A stretch of DNA of 64,000 nucleotides from Zygnema cylindricum (GCA_037447655.1 JBBHKE010002075.1:312730-376729), one strand, 5' to 3'. Counted from the first letter of the stretch, positions 10,935 through 22,194 are shown. The notes: generated by a model from the letters alone, not told the origin. A program made the numbers and translations.

Positions 10935-11972
10935 AAGTCCTCAGAGTGGACAGCTTCTAAGAAGCCTCTGGGATAATCGTGACCTCTTTGTATTTCAACA
11001 AAAACAGCTGCCACCCTGGCAGACAAAATCTCGGACCACATGCACCCTTGTGAAGGCAAGACTCCCTTGAGTCGATAGCAAAAATAATATCTGAATTTGC
11101 TCCCGTGAGCAGTAAGTTATGGAGGGTCAAAGTTGACCTTATGTACAGAAGCTCTTTGGGAGAGAGGGTCCTATCTTCTAATTTTTCTAAGTCCTATCTC
11201 TCTCACAGACTCTATCTACTAATGTACGGAACCAATCATATTACAGTTCCGTACGAAAAAGTACAGTTGCCGGTGTACTTTATGTACGGAAATTGTACGA
11301 CATGGCCTAAATATCGACACATGTCATATCCGGATTCGGTGCCATAATCTCCGAAGATACCACCATCCAATATAATTTCGCCACGTGTCATCGGATGTGG
11401 CGATGCCCACAAACCGCCGAATTCTTCTTCTGCGATCTCTGCGCTAATTCCGGCTGTCCGATTAAATTCACATTTGATCGTAGCCGTAATAAATACATGC
11501 GCGATATTTGTTTCGTTTACGAAATCAATGCGCGGTATTGATTTCTTAACCGTACTCTAATTTGTTCTTTTACACTACCGGTTCTATGTATCCCATTAAC
11601 AGTTATAGTTAAATGATTTATCCTACGTTTCAATGTTTAATTAATTATCGAACCATATAGTACGTAAAACTACTTCTAGACATAACGGCTAAAACTACCG
11701 GCTACCTGCTGTCTGTCGGCCGGTAGGTACCAGGATCAAATCCTCTGGCCGGCACATACCTTTTAGTAAATAAATACCTAACTAATATATATTTTCCCGT
11801 AAACCTCTGGATAGCCTAGGTAGACATGGCTCTAGCTCCCTCTCCAATTTCTCAGTGACTGCGACAAGTTTGAGAGTTAGAGAGAGAAGTTAGAGGTAGA
11901 CTGCCTCGGCTTCTTTCTATATTTATATTTAGACCTAGAAAATACTTTAAAAATGAACCATTAATTTCTACA
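10915..11972 (-). mobile_element. Copia family-A 5' LTR, 1058 bp
   Basis: On the minus strand the LTR starts TGTAGAAATTAATGG at 11972 and ends GAGTTTCA at 10915, followed by the half-tRNA primer site and gag. Copies with the same layout are at 42220-43268 and, for U3, 49664-50443. It includes a tRNA-like stretch (11678-11757, plus strand) and an R-U5 region with GGGAG/CTCCC-type short inverted motifs near 11010-11110. Its outer flank (11973 on) is element-B gag, so it is inserted in, or recombined with, that element. The matching 3' LTR is not here. Confidence 0.85.
11678..11757 (+). other. tRNA-like stretch in LTR-A, antisense to the element
   Basis: A block 'ctagac.taacggctaa' is followed about 45 nt later by a T-arm-like hairpin (CAGGATCAAATCCTC-type, B-box-like GGATCAAATCC) and the 3' piece GCCGGCA. 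The same order is seen at 42981-43060, 49870-49947 and, diverged, 55279-55351. The acceptor stem is not convincing, so it is not called as a tRNA gene. Confidence 0.5.
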
Positions 11973-13035
11973 GAGAAGAACAATGAGTGTTTGCTGATTA
12001 TCAAGCTGTCTTTGAACGAGGAACTTATAATGACTTTCCTTGGTGTGGAAAGTGTAGCTGAATTATGGAAGAGCTTAGAACGTGTATATCAAAAGACTTC
12101 TGTGTATCACTGGATGAGTAATGTTACAAAAATAGTTGAGTATAAGTATGATGGAGGTAGTATGTTGGATTATTGTATTGGCATACAAATATTTTTTGCG
12201 GAAAATGATATTGCATGAGGAAACTTTACAAATACTCAAAAGGCTTACATGTTAATGAAAGGATTACCTAAGGAATATAGGTGTGTTGTAAATAGATTAA
12301 GACAAGTTGATAAAAGGGATTGGAACGTACCTTTAGCAGTCAGGTGTGTTTTAGAGGAAGAGGCTGATAACAAGGCTCTACAGATTAAGGGGAATTTTCA
12401 AGGTGTCAGATCAGAGTTATAGAGAAAGAAGAAAAGTTGTAAGGTAGAAAATTGTTTTTACTGTAATGATTTAGGGCAGACGTTCAGGGTATGTCCGCTA
12501 TATAAAATTGCATGTGTCACATGAACCTTCAGAAAGCGATGGGATGAAAATCGAGTTTGACCCCCTAAACTAAAGGTTACACTTCCCGTGGACAAATTTG
12601 TATACTTGCCGATTGTTACTCTTCGAGATTTGGAACATAAAGGAGGAAAAGAAAAATTTGTTGTCACCGGAAAATTAGTGGAGAAAGAGGTGAAAGAAAA
12701 GGAGTTTGTTTTGATTGGTGAGTGATAAAGTTTCGCAGGAGGAAGTGGTTGTTGAAGTAGGAATACTAGGAGGAAGTGAAGGGGATTTGGAAGTTGAAAC
12801 AAAATATAATTTGCAGGAGGAGATGAATACACTTAGAGAGGGAGAAAGGAAAAGTGTTTCGGAAAGTGGAGTAAGTGAAGAAGTTTATAATACGGAAGAA
12901 GAAAAAAAAATTGCGAAAATGGGAAAAACATTAAAATTCAGTAAGAAAACGAAGAAAGGAAATATAATTCAAAGGATGAATCGTAGAGGAAAACGTATTC
13001 CGAAAGTGGTCAAAAAAAGACGGCGTGAAAAGTAA
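11973..13035 (+). pseudogene. Gag of gag-only element B (right arm), 5' truncated
   Basis: A UBN2-type gag core is read from about 11975 (blocks LLIIKLSLNEELIMTFLGV, YKYDGGSMLDYC). It continues after a TGA at 12217 into KAYMLMKGLPKEYRCV. The zinc knuckle at 12453-12494 has its His codon changed to Gln (CAG at 12477-12479), which should abolish zinc binding. A deletion of roughly 22 bp near 12705 relative to the left arm shifts the frame. The remaining 106-codon frame (12715-13035) gives the acidic then basic tail ending KKRRREK. It begins exactly beside the copia LTR at 11972. From 12238 it is the inverted copy of the left arm. Confidence 0.7.
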
Positions 13036-13235
13036 CTCTACGGAAGTGAGTACCATTGAAAATAAGTAATATTCGTGGAATTTTAATTTTAGGTTTTGAT
13101 TGGTCTAAAATTGATTGAAAAATAAAGTTTTATTTTGAGGACCTAGAAAGAGGCAGTGGAAGCGATGGTGAGTCTACGAAGGACATATTTTTGGAAGAGA
13201 TGGCGGTAGGGAGCTGGAGCAGTGGAGACGTTGAT

Positions 13236-13440
13236 TACATCCTGCTATGCTGCTATAGGGCTTTGCTATACTACTATGCTGCTATGCCGCTATATTGCTA
13301 TACTGCTATGCTGCTATGTTGCTATGTTGCTATGCTGCTATGTTGCTATGCTGCTATGCTGCTAAGTTACTATGCTGCTATGTTGGTATGCTGCTATGAT
13401 GCTATGCTACTATGTTGCTATGCTGCTATGCTGCTATAAT
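13236..13440 (+). repeat. GCTATG minisatellite, right arm
   Basis: Tandem degenerate units of 'tgctatgct/tgctatgtt', longer than the left-arm copy. It lies between the gag stop and the polypurine tract of element B. Confidence 0.85.
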
Positions 13441-13515
13441 ACCTTAATATGACACCGTAATCATAGCAGCTATCATGCTTTTAAATTTATTTCTGGTTGC
13501 AGGAAACTAGATTTT

Positions 13516-13775
13516 CGGAGGAGTGTTAGTTTTTGAAAATGAGTGCCGTGCGTACGCGACGTATCGTGCGTACATAATGTTTCGTGAGTGAAGTACGCGG
13601 TTTAAATTTATTGTGCTATCGGGATTTACAATGGAGGTTCAAATGGATTTGCAAATTGGGGGAGTAATGATACTTATTGTTCTGGTATGTACGCAATTAA
13701 TTAAGTGACATTTAAACAAAGGGAAGAAGGGAGGAATGTGGACAGTGGCTTAGAGAGTCTAAAAGTTTGGGGGAG
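13516..13775 (+). other. Two successive polypurine tract-LTR start signals
   Basis: GGAGGAG followed by TGTTAGTTTTTGAAAATG occurs at about 13518-13540, and TTTGGGGGAG followed by TGTTGGTTTTTGGAAACC at 13766-13793. The pair is conserved in the left arm (9046-9020 and 8797-8775). The inner one looks like an older LTR start captured inside the element. The outer one is taken as the active plus-strand primer. Confidence 0.55.
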
Positions 13776-14179
13776 TGTTGGTTTTTGGAAACCTTTAGTC
13801 CTCTCTATATCACACTACTATGCTGCCATGTTGTGCAGGGCACACCGCAGCCATAGCAGCATGTATGGAAAAGGTATTTTGCTGCCATGCTGCGCTGGTC
13901 ACATCGCAGTCATAGCAGCATGCGTACTAAGTACTGAGACTATTGGAATGTACGGAATTGGACTTCAAGTGACGCGGAGAAATGTATGGCGGATCGTGAA
14001 GTGATCCGATGATTAATGTTCGAAATATTAACAGGCCGAACGAAACATAATGCGGCGGTTGACATTTGGTGAATTGGATGCCACCGGAGCTACAGACGGC
14101 GGCGGCATCAGCTTGGACATTTTGGTGAGGGACGCGAAATCGCGTCCATCACATGATACTTAATTTGGACGGTCCAGAT
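13776..14179 (+). mobile_element. LTR-B, first 404 bp, plus orientation, truncated
   Basis: Starts TGTTGGTTTTTGGAAACC after the polypurine tract. It matches the start of the LTR at 8785 (minus). It is cut at 14179, where sequence flips to the same LTR on the other strand, so 13776-14179 and 14508-14911 form an inverted repeat around about 330 bp. Confidence 0.85.
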
Positions 14180-14911
14180 AAATTCGCCACAATATTGCCA
14201 ATACAAAGAGGAACACACATGCAAAATTTCAGATAATTCTGTTAATAAAACTAAGAGCAATTACCAGATGAAAATCCCAAAAAGGAGTAGAAACAGTTTC
14301 TGTCCAAAATTTTCCTAAGTCTCAAAATGACTAAGTCCTACAAATATACACTTCAGCTTACTACTCACTGTACGGAGGCATACCAGCCATACGTAATCAA
14401 TCAACTACCTCTATTAATGTGAGTGTACTAACAGTCTACACTAATAATAAAAACACAGGACAAAACATTGTTACATATTTATAAGCCTTACGAATTCTTT
14501 CAAATGAATCTGGACCGTCCAAATTAAGTATCATGTGATGGACGCGATTTCGCGTCCCTCACCAAAATGTCTAAGCTGATGCCGCCGCCGTCTGTAGCTC
14601 TGGTGGCATCCAATTCACCAAATGTCGACCGCCGCATTATGTTTCGTACGGCCAGTTAATATTTCAAACATTAATCATCGGATCGCTTCATGATCCGCCG
14701 TACATTTCTTCGCGTCACTTGAATTCCAATTCCGTACGTTCCAATTGTCTTAGTACTTAGTACGCATGTTGCTCTGAATGCGATGTGACCAGTGCAGCAT
14801 GGCAGCAAAATACCTTTTCCATACATGTTGCTCTGGCTGCGGTGTGACCAGCGCAGCATGGCAGCATAGTAATGTGATATAGAGAGGACTAAAGGTTTCC
14901 AAAAACCAACA
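14180..14911 (-). mobile_element. LTR-B, first about 730 bp, minus orientation
   Basis: Starts TGTTGGTTTTTGG at 14911 on the minus strand and matches 8785-8055 closely throughout. On its outer side (14912 on) is unrelated DNA, so 14911 is a true LTR edge. From 14912 to 15039 I see nothing. Confidence 0.85.
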
Positions 14912-15039
14912 TAACCCACTAAAAGAATGACACCAATAGCTTTTATAATTCGGATCCCATCCCCACTTTCAAGGATAAAGACTCCCCTTACCGGTGTTGT
15001 CCCTTACCATCCACCTTATTTTGCTAAACATTCTTAACC

Positions 15040-17110
15040 TTCACATTTGATTACTTATTTCCAACAACGAATTTTGCCTCTTCCGTCAAATACTAGTCCA
15101 CCTAGAGTGCAATGCCCCTATTGTGAAATGTTATATGTTGCCGGCGATGGTTTGTTCTACCATCTGAAATCATGTCCTCTCACCTCTAAAATTAATTTGC
15201 CCCTCAACAGAAGACACGCTCCTCCCCTAATTTCCTAGTAACAACCATCTTATACTGATTAACAACATGTTCGTCGACTTGACATTCTTAAGTGTTACCA
15301 CCTATGTTGCCCTCCCTCAATTACACACACTCATCCCCAACCATCTTTGTGCTTTCGTCAAAAATGGTCTTCTCTATCCTTTGGCATTATTGGTAAAAGA
15401 CATCACCGATGGCGTAAACTGGCACTTACTCTTTATGTTTCCTCTTTGGGTTTTAGTTTTGCCACCAACGAACGGGGGGGCGAGCGGGTCTCGTGAGACT
15501 AAGGCTCACTGGAAAGGGATTTTAGAGTGGGATTGGTACGCATTGCAACTCAACCACACATATTAGGTCATCGGTATTTCCATGCCCCCCCCGTCTCGGC
15601 CAGCGTGGCGCCCCACTATCAAAATCCACCGCTTGATTGCATCGACCAATCAATTTAAGTCGTTTTGGCGAGTATTCTTGGGCTACTTGTTATCTTCAAC
15701 CTGTCATCCGACTTCGTCTTCTTCTTCAGAGGAAACAATTGAAGCTTTATGTTTGTTACATTCTCTTGTCCGCGAAGATATCCGTTTTTTAATTGATGTG
15801 CATTGTTCGCTTAAATCATCTAAACTAAAATGGGAGGCAATTACAAAAGCTTTTATTCAGGCTCTTTATCATTTTTCCGAGGGCCCATTTGGCATGGTTT
15901 ATAAACTTTTGTGCCATTTAATCCCTTTCGAAACCCCCTCTTAAGCTTTTAATTTTTATTTTTTTAATTTTATTCTAAGATGGTTTAAAGACACGCTTTT
16001 TGCCATATTTTCCTTTACTCTCTGCGGCTCGCCTCGTAGCTTTTTCAAACATGTTAATGAAGTTTTTCCTATCATTTTTGGCATAGTGTTATACCGCTTA
16101 GCCGCTCAAGAGATGTGTATTCCACCTCAAGGGGACTTTTATGACAACTTTACATTACACCAGTTAGGAATTAGTGTTAAAGAGGGTTTTGAGGTGATTG
16201 TCCATGGTCTTTGGGCTCTTAGGAATTTCTTTTCGGATTGAGTGGTCCGTTTTATTATGGATAACGTCCCCATTCTATCCCTACTCGACCTTAAAGTGGA
16301 GAAATAACCTTTTTTCCTTTTCATGAGGCTCTCCTCTTAGCTCGTGCACTCCTACCACCTAATGCCCAAACTAGTTTCCTCCTTTTCCATCTCTTGCAAC
16401 AAACTACAACTACCATCTACAATAACACATAACTGATAAATAAAGAGTGTCTGCGTTGTATAACCTATTAAACACTCTACCTTGTTAAAAATCGCGTGCT
16501 TAACTGCTCTCATGTTCTAGGCCGACGGCTAGTGTCTGGTTGGAAGCCAAACCAACGTTTTCTACATTTGCTGTGACGTTTGATCAGTTCGCATACGCCT
16601 TAGGTCTTCTTTGGGTTTGCCACACCTTAAGTTTCTTAAACTCCTCAATTGTGCTTGCAACCACGATATAGATTCGGGCGAGATTCTCGACTTTGTTGCT
16701 CACGTGAGAGTGAAAAAAATGTTGCGTATGATTTACTTTGCAATGCAATTGCTGTGATTGGCATTCAACCAAGCTACACTGTGAAACGATAAGTTTCACA
16801 TACGCTCCCTCCTCGCTCTTTGTCTAGTGGTGTTGGAAATCCTTGAGATGACTTGATTTTCCTCCACGATGTTAAAAGACCTTGGGTGACGTTGGCCTTA
16901 CAAGTCAGGCTAGGACCAACATTTTACCTTGCTCGACATTAAACGCGGGCGTGGCGCCTTGAGACGTAACGACTTTAAAGGAAATAGATTGTGCTTATCG
17001 AGACTTAGTGGACAAGTTTTCCTCATTTGATGCATAATTGTTCTAATCGTTGGACAATTCTTTTAGTGATTTCTTCTACAATCCTGCCAAAAGAATGTTT
17101 GAAACTTGGG
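15040..17110 (+). pseudogene. LINE with N-terminal zinc finger, RT and restriction-like endonuclease (copy 1)
   Basis: Order: a C2HC-type finger CPYCEMLYVAGDGLFYHLKSC (about 15103-15171); weakly conserved frames to 15944; an RT block QLGISVKEGFEVIVHGL (about 16161-16212), which matches the conserved Q.GV...G.E.ivH segment of non-LTR RTs; a later AWL/RLG-like block (16530-16620); the Cys-His block CNHDID (16656-16673); and an endonuclease-like block DDLIFLHDVKR (16850-16882) aligned with IDLIFLHGAKR of the second copy. This is the R2/NeSL/Utopia-type order (zinc finger, RT, CCHC, restriction-like endonuclease). Numerous stops make it dead. Its 3' region is at 18181-18745. The clade is an inference. 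Confidence 0.65.
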
Positions 17111-18180
17111 GGACAAGGAGTCCTTCCCTGAGCCAACTTATTTATTTTTTCCGAAAATGTGTACTAGTGGCTCTTTAAGGAGCGAAAACTATGGCGCTTC
17201 TACGGTGAATCAAGGTGGGGGATGATAGGCGAGGCCTCCCAAATCTACCACGAAGTGATTTAGTCCAAATCCATGATCTTTGTGGATGTGAAATTTAATT
17301 TGTTAGAGCTGTGTGGTGTCATTTTCGTTAGGTTTTCCCTTTGTGTACATTCATCTTTTGTACATTTGCTTAGTTTTGACTATAATTTTAGTTAGCTTTT
17401 ACATCTTCGTTTTTTTTAGTTTCCTTAGGGTGGCTTTCTATTAGATGAATAGTTGGTTAGTTTACAAAATTTTGTGCTTATCCGTACAAAACTATGACTC
17501 TTATATTGTTTTCATACGCGAAAAACTTTACAAAGAATCTTGCAAATACTCTTTGAAAGTTTGGGAGGTAACAATGACCGTGGGATATTCATTCGCGAGG
17601 CGTTCGCTACATTTTTTTTCTGTAGCTGGCAACCTATTTTGTCAGCTACAAAAAAAAATGAATCGCGACACGTTGGATGATTTCGCTACGTGTGACGATG
17701 GACTACCAATGAAATTCCCAAAATTTGCGCATTATATGTAGGTTTCAAAATGCAACCGAAAACAAAAAAGTAATCTGGTGATGCTCATTCGTTATGCTAT
17801 TTTTTGTTAACGCTCTTTCGTCACGCTATTTTTGGGAAAAGGCTTTCTTGATGTTCCCAAACATGAACCTTAAAAAGCGAGGTGGCGTAGAAGATTGGCG
17901 TCTGGAAAAAGTACAAAATGTTGGTCTTATGATGACTTGGTACACACGTATATGGTATGCAAATGAAGATTTGAATTTAAATTTGTCAGTGTAAAAAATC
18001 TTTAAGGATATCCAATATCGGATCGTAACTTATGTGGTGCCAAGCAATTTACTACACATGGTTTACAGACTTTACGCAATAGAACATCCTATCACTTACA
18101 CCATCACGTATTGTTGGTCGTATAATTGCATAATTTATTGATGGAACGTCACCCCCAGTCTCCTTTGGCTTTTGTAGTCT
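17111..18180. other. No supported gene; probably the rest of the LINE copy
   Basis: The stretch lies between the endonuclease block and the 3' region of the LINE. Open frames at 17445-17741 and 17794-17994 have no motif I recognise and no counterpart in the other two copies. A long 3' untranslated part or a later insertion are both possible. Confidence 0.4.
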
Positions 18181-18745
18181 TCAAGAGTTTTTTTTTTTTT
18201 TTAACCATTTTGTACCTTGATGGTTTTTTCATCGTACGTCTTAGAATAAGGATAAACAACACCTTTACAAATCTTCACTTTCGTACGCTATACAATTTTT
18301 TTTTCAACTTTTGAGATAGACAATTTTTTTTTTTTCAGTTCATTGTACAAGAATTTTTTCCTAAAAAATATGTGCAAATTAATTGCACAATAAATTTCAA
18401 TTTGTGCGATTCACTTTTTAACTCCGATGATCCAAATATTACGTTAATGCTTTGCGTTTTTAGATTCTTTGTAGATTTTCAGCATCCAGTTATTAACCTA
18501 TGTGGTACCATTTATAACGAGCCACGCAATTTTTTTTTTTTTACTAATCAGACTTATTGGCCAAACCTTAACTGGAAGATCGACTTTAAAGGATTCTCGC
18601 AACATTGATAAATGTGAAATAACGCTTATTGCCCCCTGTCAATTTCAAACTAGGTAAGGATAATTTACCTAGAAAAGAAAAGAAAAGACAAGAAAACGTC
18701 AAAAGAAAAGAAGAGAAAGATGAATATAAAGTAAAGAAAAGAAAG
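18181..18745 (+). repeat. LINE-like 3' region with GAAAA-rich tail (copy 2)
   Basis: Matches 7130-7700. It ends in an (A)GAAA-rich tail at 18670-18755, the expected 3' end of a LINE on this strand. From 18746 to 19053 I see no gene or repeat. Confidence 0.6.
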
Positions 18746-19112
18746 AGAAAAAGAAAAAATCTTTGACTTTTATGTACGGGACACAATCTACGAAAGATAA
18801 AGAAAGGAAATTGCTCGAGTGAGGGCACTTTCCCATGTTACTGAAACTTTAGTTTTTTAACTTTGTTTTTAGCGATGATTCTTTGTACTACAAAACATTC
18901 CTATGTAAAGAAATAAAATCGTTACTTTAGATTGTGTCGGATGTATGTGGGTGTACTTTGTGATGGTTGTAGGCGACTACAAAACTCGCAACAATTGATG
19001 ACCTTTACAAAACAGCGACGGTTGTAGGCGTATAGTTACTTGTTACATTATAGATGTTTAGGGTTTGTGACATTTTGACGTCACGCTCAAAGTATGACAT
19101 CGTCGACGTCAC

Positions 19113-19184
19113 ATATCTATCTCACAACCACTTGAGTGGAAACATTCCATCATCCATCGGTCAATTGACATCCCTCACAACCTT
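19113..19184 (+). CDS. LRR exon 1 of a predicted LRR-EGF-proline-rich gene
   Basis: A 72-nt module encoding one plant-type leucine-rich repeat, YLSHNHLSGNIPSSIGQ then LTSLTTL (consensus NxLSGxIPxxIGxL). It is followed by a strong donor (GTAAGG at 19185). The 3' splice site seen before the other modules is missing here: the two bases before 19113 are AC. The frame is open upstream to an ATG at 19054, which gives an unconvincing leader with no signal peptide. Either an acceptor further upstream is used, this is the first exon, or the module is dead. It resembles an extracellular ligand-binding repeat. Later exons follow on the same strand in compatible phase. Confidence 0.5.
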
Positions 19185-19194
19185 GTAAGGCATA

Positions 19195-19590
19195 TAACAG
19201 GGCGAGAGAAGGATAATGGCAAGGAGGGTGTGGGGGATGGGGTGAGGGAGTGGGAGGTGGGGAGTTGGAGAGAGGGAGGAAGGGAGAGAAAAAAAAAAGA
19301 GAGGAAGTGAGTAGGAGGGTGAAAAGGGAAGGTCACGGGTAAGGTGGAGGGAAAAAGGGGAGGTGTTATGGTGGAGAAAGGTAGAGAGGTAGAGGTGGAC
19401 AGGGGGAGACGAGGAGCGAAAGGGAGGCGAATATAAGGGATAGGGGAGAAGGTGAGGGCGTGAGAGGAGATACAGGGGAGGAGGGAGAGGGGGGAGAGGG
19501 GAGAGGGGAGAGAGGAGAAAGGGGGAGGGAGAGGGAGGAAAGAGCAGGAGTCGGAGATTGGGAGACGAAAAAAGGGTGAGGGAGAAATGA
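19195..19590 (+). repeat. Polypurine tract in intron 1
   Basis: Almost pure A/G on the plus strand, mainly GGGAGAG and GGAGG words. Intron 1 (19185-20086) otherwise holds AT-rich sequence. Minus-strand open frames here read as Ser/Pro/Leu low complexity and are not genes. Confidence 0.9.
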
Positions 19591-20086
19591 GGATACCTAA
19601 TAATCAATAACTAAAAATAAAAATGTAATATTTTAAATATCAAACTTATCAATTAATAATTAAAAAAATGATGGTAAGTAAAAAAAAATATTTACTACCT
19701 ACTAATTAAGAAAATTTAAAACTAAAAGCAATTTTCTCTTTGATTATTTACGTTTACCTTTAAGATTTGTATTTCTTTTTTAAGCGTTTTCTTTTTTTTA
19801 AGATTTTCTATTTGATTTTCGTTTCTACGTGCTCAATTCTAACTGCACTGATTTTTGTTTTTCGATAGAAATAGAAAAAAAACAGTGAAAATTGTGGGAA
19901 AGCAACACAAAAAGGGGGTGGGGAAGCAAGCGATTGTGACAACAAAGAGGGAGGTCAAGAGCATGTACACAAGTTTACACAAATTGTGTGTTTGAAATTT
20001 GTAAATTGAATTTTATTTTTCTATTGATGTTTGTTTTTTATTTAGTTTTTGATTAAAATTGTTTTTATTGATGCCTATTGATATAG

Positions 20087-20158
20087 ATATTTAAATGACA
20101 ACCAGTTGAATGGAAGCATTCCATCGTCCATCGGTCAACTGACATCCCTCGCAGACTT
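20087..20158 (+). CDS. LRR exon 2, 72 nt
   Basis: Acceptor ATATAG at 20081-20086, donor GTAAGA at 20159. The first base completes a split codon, then 23 codons read YLNDNQLNGSIPSSIGQ and LTSLAD, with two bases left for the next exon. The phase is the same as in all other modules. One complete LRR is encoded and no stop is present. Intron 2 (20159-21954) starts with the shared 'gtaagacacatgac' block. Confidence 0.65.
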
Positions 20159-20754
20159 GTAAGACACATGACTCTATGGCTGTGTTAAGCATAAAAAGTG
20201 GTTTGAATGTGAATAGTTTGTCGCAAAAAGAAATTCACTGCATTGAAGTTACGTGAAAGAAAAATGATGTAACATATCTAGTTTAATTTTGCTAAATTTT
20301 GACTTGTTTTTTTTTTTTTGTGTTTTATCCAGATAACCTAATTTAGAAGATACGGATTTTGTGGAGAAAACGGTGATGGGGGAGGATGTAAACCGATGGC
20401 TAAATGCGTGAAAATAGACATGATTGCGTTTTATGGCGGCGATAAAAAATTTATTATTGTTGAGTAAAGATATACAACGGGATCGCCGGAGATGGGTTGA
20501 GGAGAGGATGCCTACGAAGATCAACATGGGTTGAGAGGAGAAACCCGTAATATAGCGTGAGATGATGAAAACTATATGAAACGATGAAGATCAAAGAGGG
20601 GCCGAGGATTAAATGAGATTCCAGATGACAGGGCATGAGGAAACCCAACGCAGCAGAGATCCGGAGATGAGGATGAAGATGGATGATACCAGAAATATAG
20701 CGGTGATTATGATGGTCATTATGATGAACGGGGATTAGATGAAATGTGAGAACA

Positions 20755-21030
20755 TCAACGATGATAATGAATGATGATGATGTGGGGAAAAGAGGGATGG
20801 GAGATGAGGGGGGAAAGATGGATAGGGATAGGAGGAAAGGGGAGAGAGAAAAGGAGTGGGAGGGATAGGGGAAGAGGGAGGTTGAAATGGAGAGGGACAA
20901 GGAGGGGAAAAAAGAGGAGGAGAGAAAGAGAGCGAGAAAAAAATATAGGGATAGAAAAGGGAAGAGAAAAAGAGATAGGGGTAAAAAAAGGGAGAGAGAG
21001 AGAGGAAAATAAATAGAAATGGGAGAGGGA
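20755..21030 (+). repeat. Polypurine tract in intron 2
   Basis: GAGAGG/GAAAAG-rich plus-strand purine tract of about 275 bp. It is flanked by AT-rich sequence with TTAATAAT words (21030-21560). No gene is seen in the intron. Confidence 0.85.
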
Positions 21031-21954
21031 ATGGATAATTTAATTGGTACTTACTAATTAAGGTTTATTAGTAAATTTTTAATGATTATTAATGAAAAAA
21101 TAAATGCTAAAAAATAATTTTCAAGGAGGAAACATGAATGATTATTGATTAATAACCATTAATTAATAAATAATAATTAATCTTCAATACATAACACCAA
21201 CCAAGTTTGCACAGAATTCGACCAATTTTCCATTACTCATAAAAAGTACCAAGAACATGAAACCAACAATTTATTCCAATATAAGAGGTCATTTTAAGAC
21301 TTTTCCATTAGAAGAACATATGCCGAATTCTCCACCGATCATCCGTTGTAATTCCTCAAAGTTTGTTTGCTCGTAGTCCACTTTAGTGGACCGAAATCGA
21401 GCAACTCTACGGTTAATAATAAAATTAAAGTATGAAAAGTTAATTATAAATAATTTGAAACTATTATTAATGCTTAATACTTTAAAAATGAAAGTTATTA
21501 CTTATTTACCAATAATTTTTAATAATCAGTATTTAATACGTAGAAATTAATGAAAAAGAAAAATAAGACCAAATTCTTCTTTGTTGGATTACGTTAAGCT
21601 TCATGTTTGATTTTCTATTTTTTTTTAGCGTACTTCCTTGTTTAAAGCGCTTTCATATGTTTTTTGTTTCTATCTATTGAAAATTGATAATATGAATCTA
21701 AGTCATTTTTTGTTTTTTGTTTAAAGAGGAAAGAATATGTGAGAAATTGTGGCAAAGTGGCATTGTGGAGAGGTGAGGGAGGAGGAAAGGAACAGGGGGC
21801 AATGATGAAACTGAGGGCGGAAATGAGGAGCTTGTAAATAAATACACACAAATTGTGTGTTTTGAATTTGTATAGCATAATTTATTTTTCCCTTGATATT
21901 TGTTTTTTTTTTGTGTTTGTTTACGATTGGTTTTGTGGATGCTTAATGTCAAAG

Positions 21955-22026
21955 ATCGCTAGAACGCAACCAGTTGAGTGGAAACATTCCGTCATCTATC
22001 GGTCAATTGACATTCCTCCTATACAT
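21955..22026 (+). CDS. LRR exon 3, 72 nt
   Basis: Acceptor CAAAG at 21950-21954, donor GTAAGA at 22027. It reads SLERNQLSGNIPSSIGQ then LTFLLYM across the junction, one complete LRR in the shared phase. It is followed by the 5.1-kb intron 3, which holds the largest purine tract. Confidence 0.65.
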
Positions 22027-22194
22027 GTAAGACATTTAGCACTATGGTTGTGTTGCATGTCAAAAGTGGTCTAAATGAAAAAGACTTGTTGCAAAAATAG
22101 TTCACCGCTTTTAATCTTGACGATTCTCAAAAGTAAAACATTTTAATATTTTAGTTTTATTTACAATTTTATTGACGACGGCCTATTTGTATAA

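Larger units (their letters stand above)
12238..14179 (+). repeat. Right arm of the large inverted repeat
   Basis: Reverse complement of 8383-10297. The outer end stops at 'ggtccagat' (14179) and switches at once into minus-strand LTR-B sequence corresponding to position 8055. The outer end is therefore a rearrangement point rather than a simple duplication edge. Confidence 0.9.

Noticed and set aside
11678-11757. A functional tRNA gene in the LTRs
   Set aside because: T-arm-like and D-arm-like parts exist, but acceptor and anticodon stems do not pair convincingly and the distance between boxes varies. It is kept only as tRNA-like.
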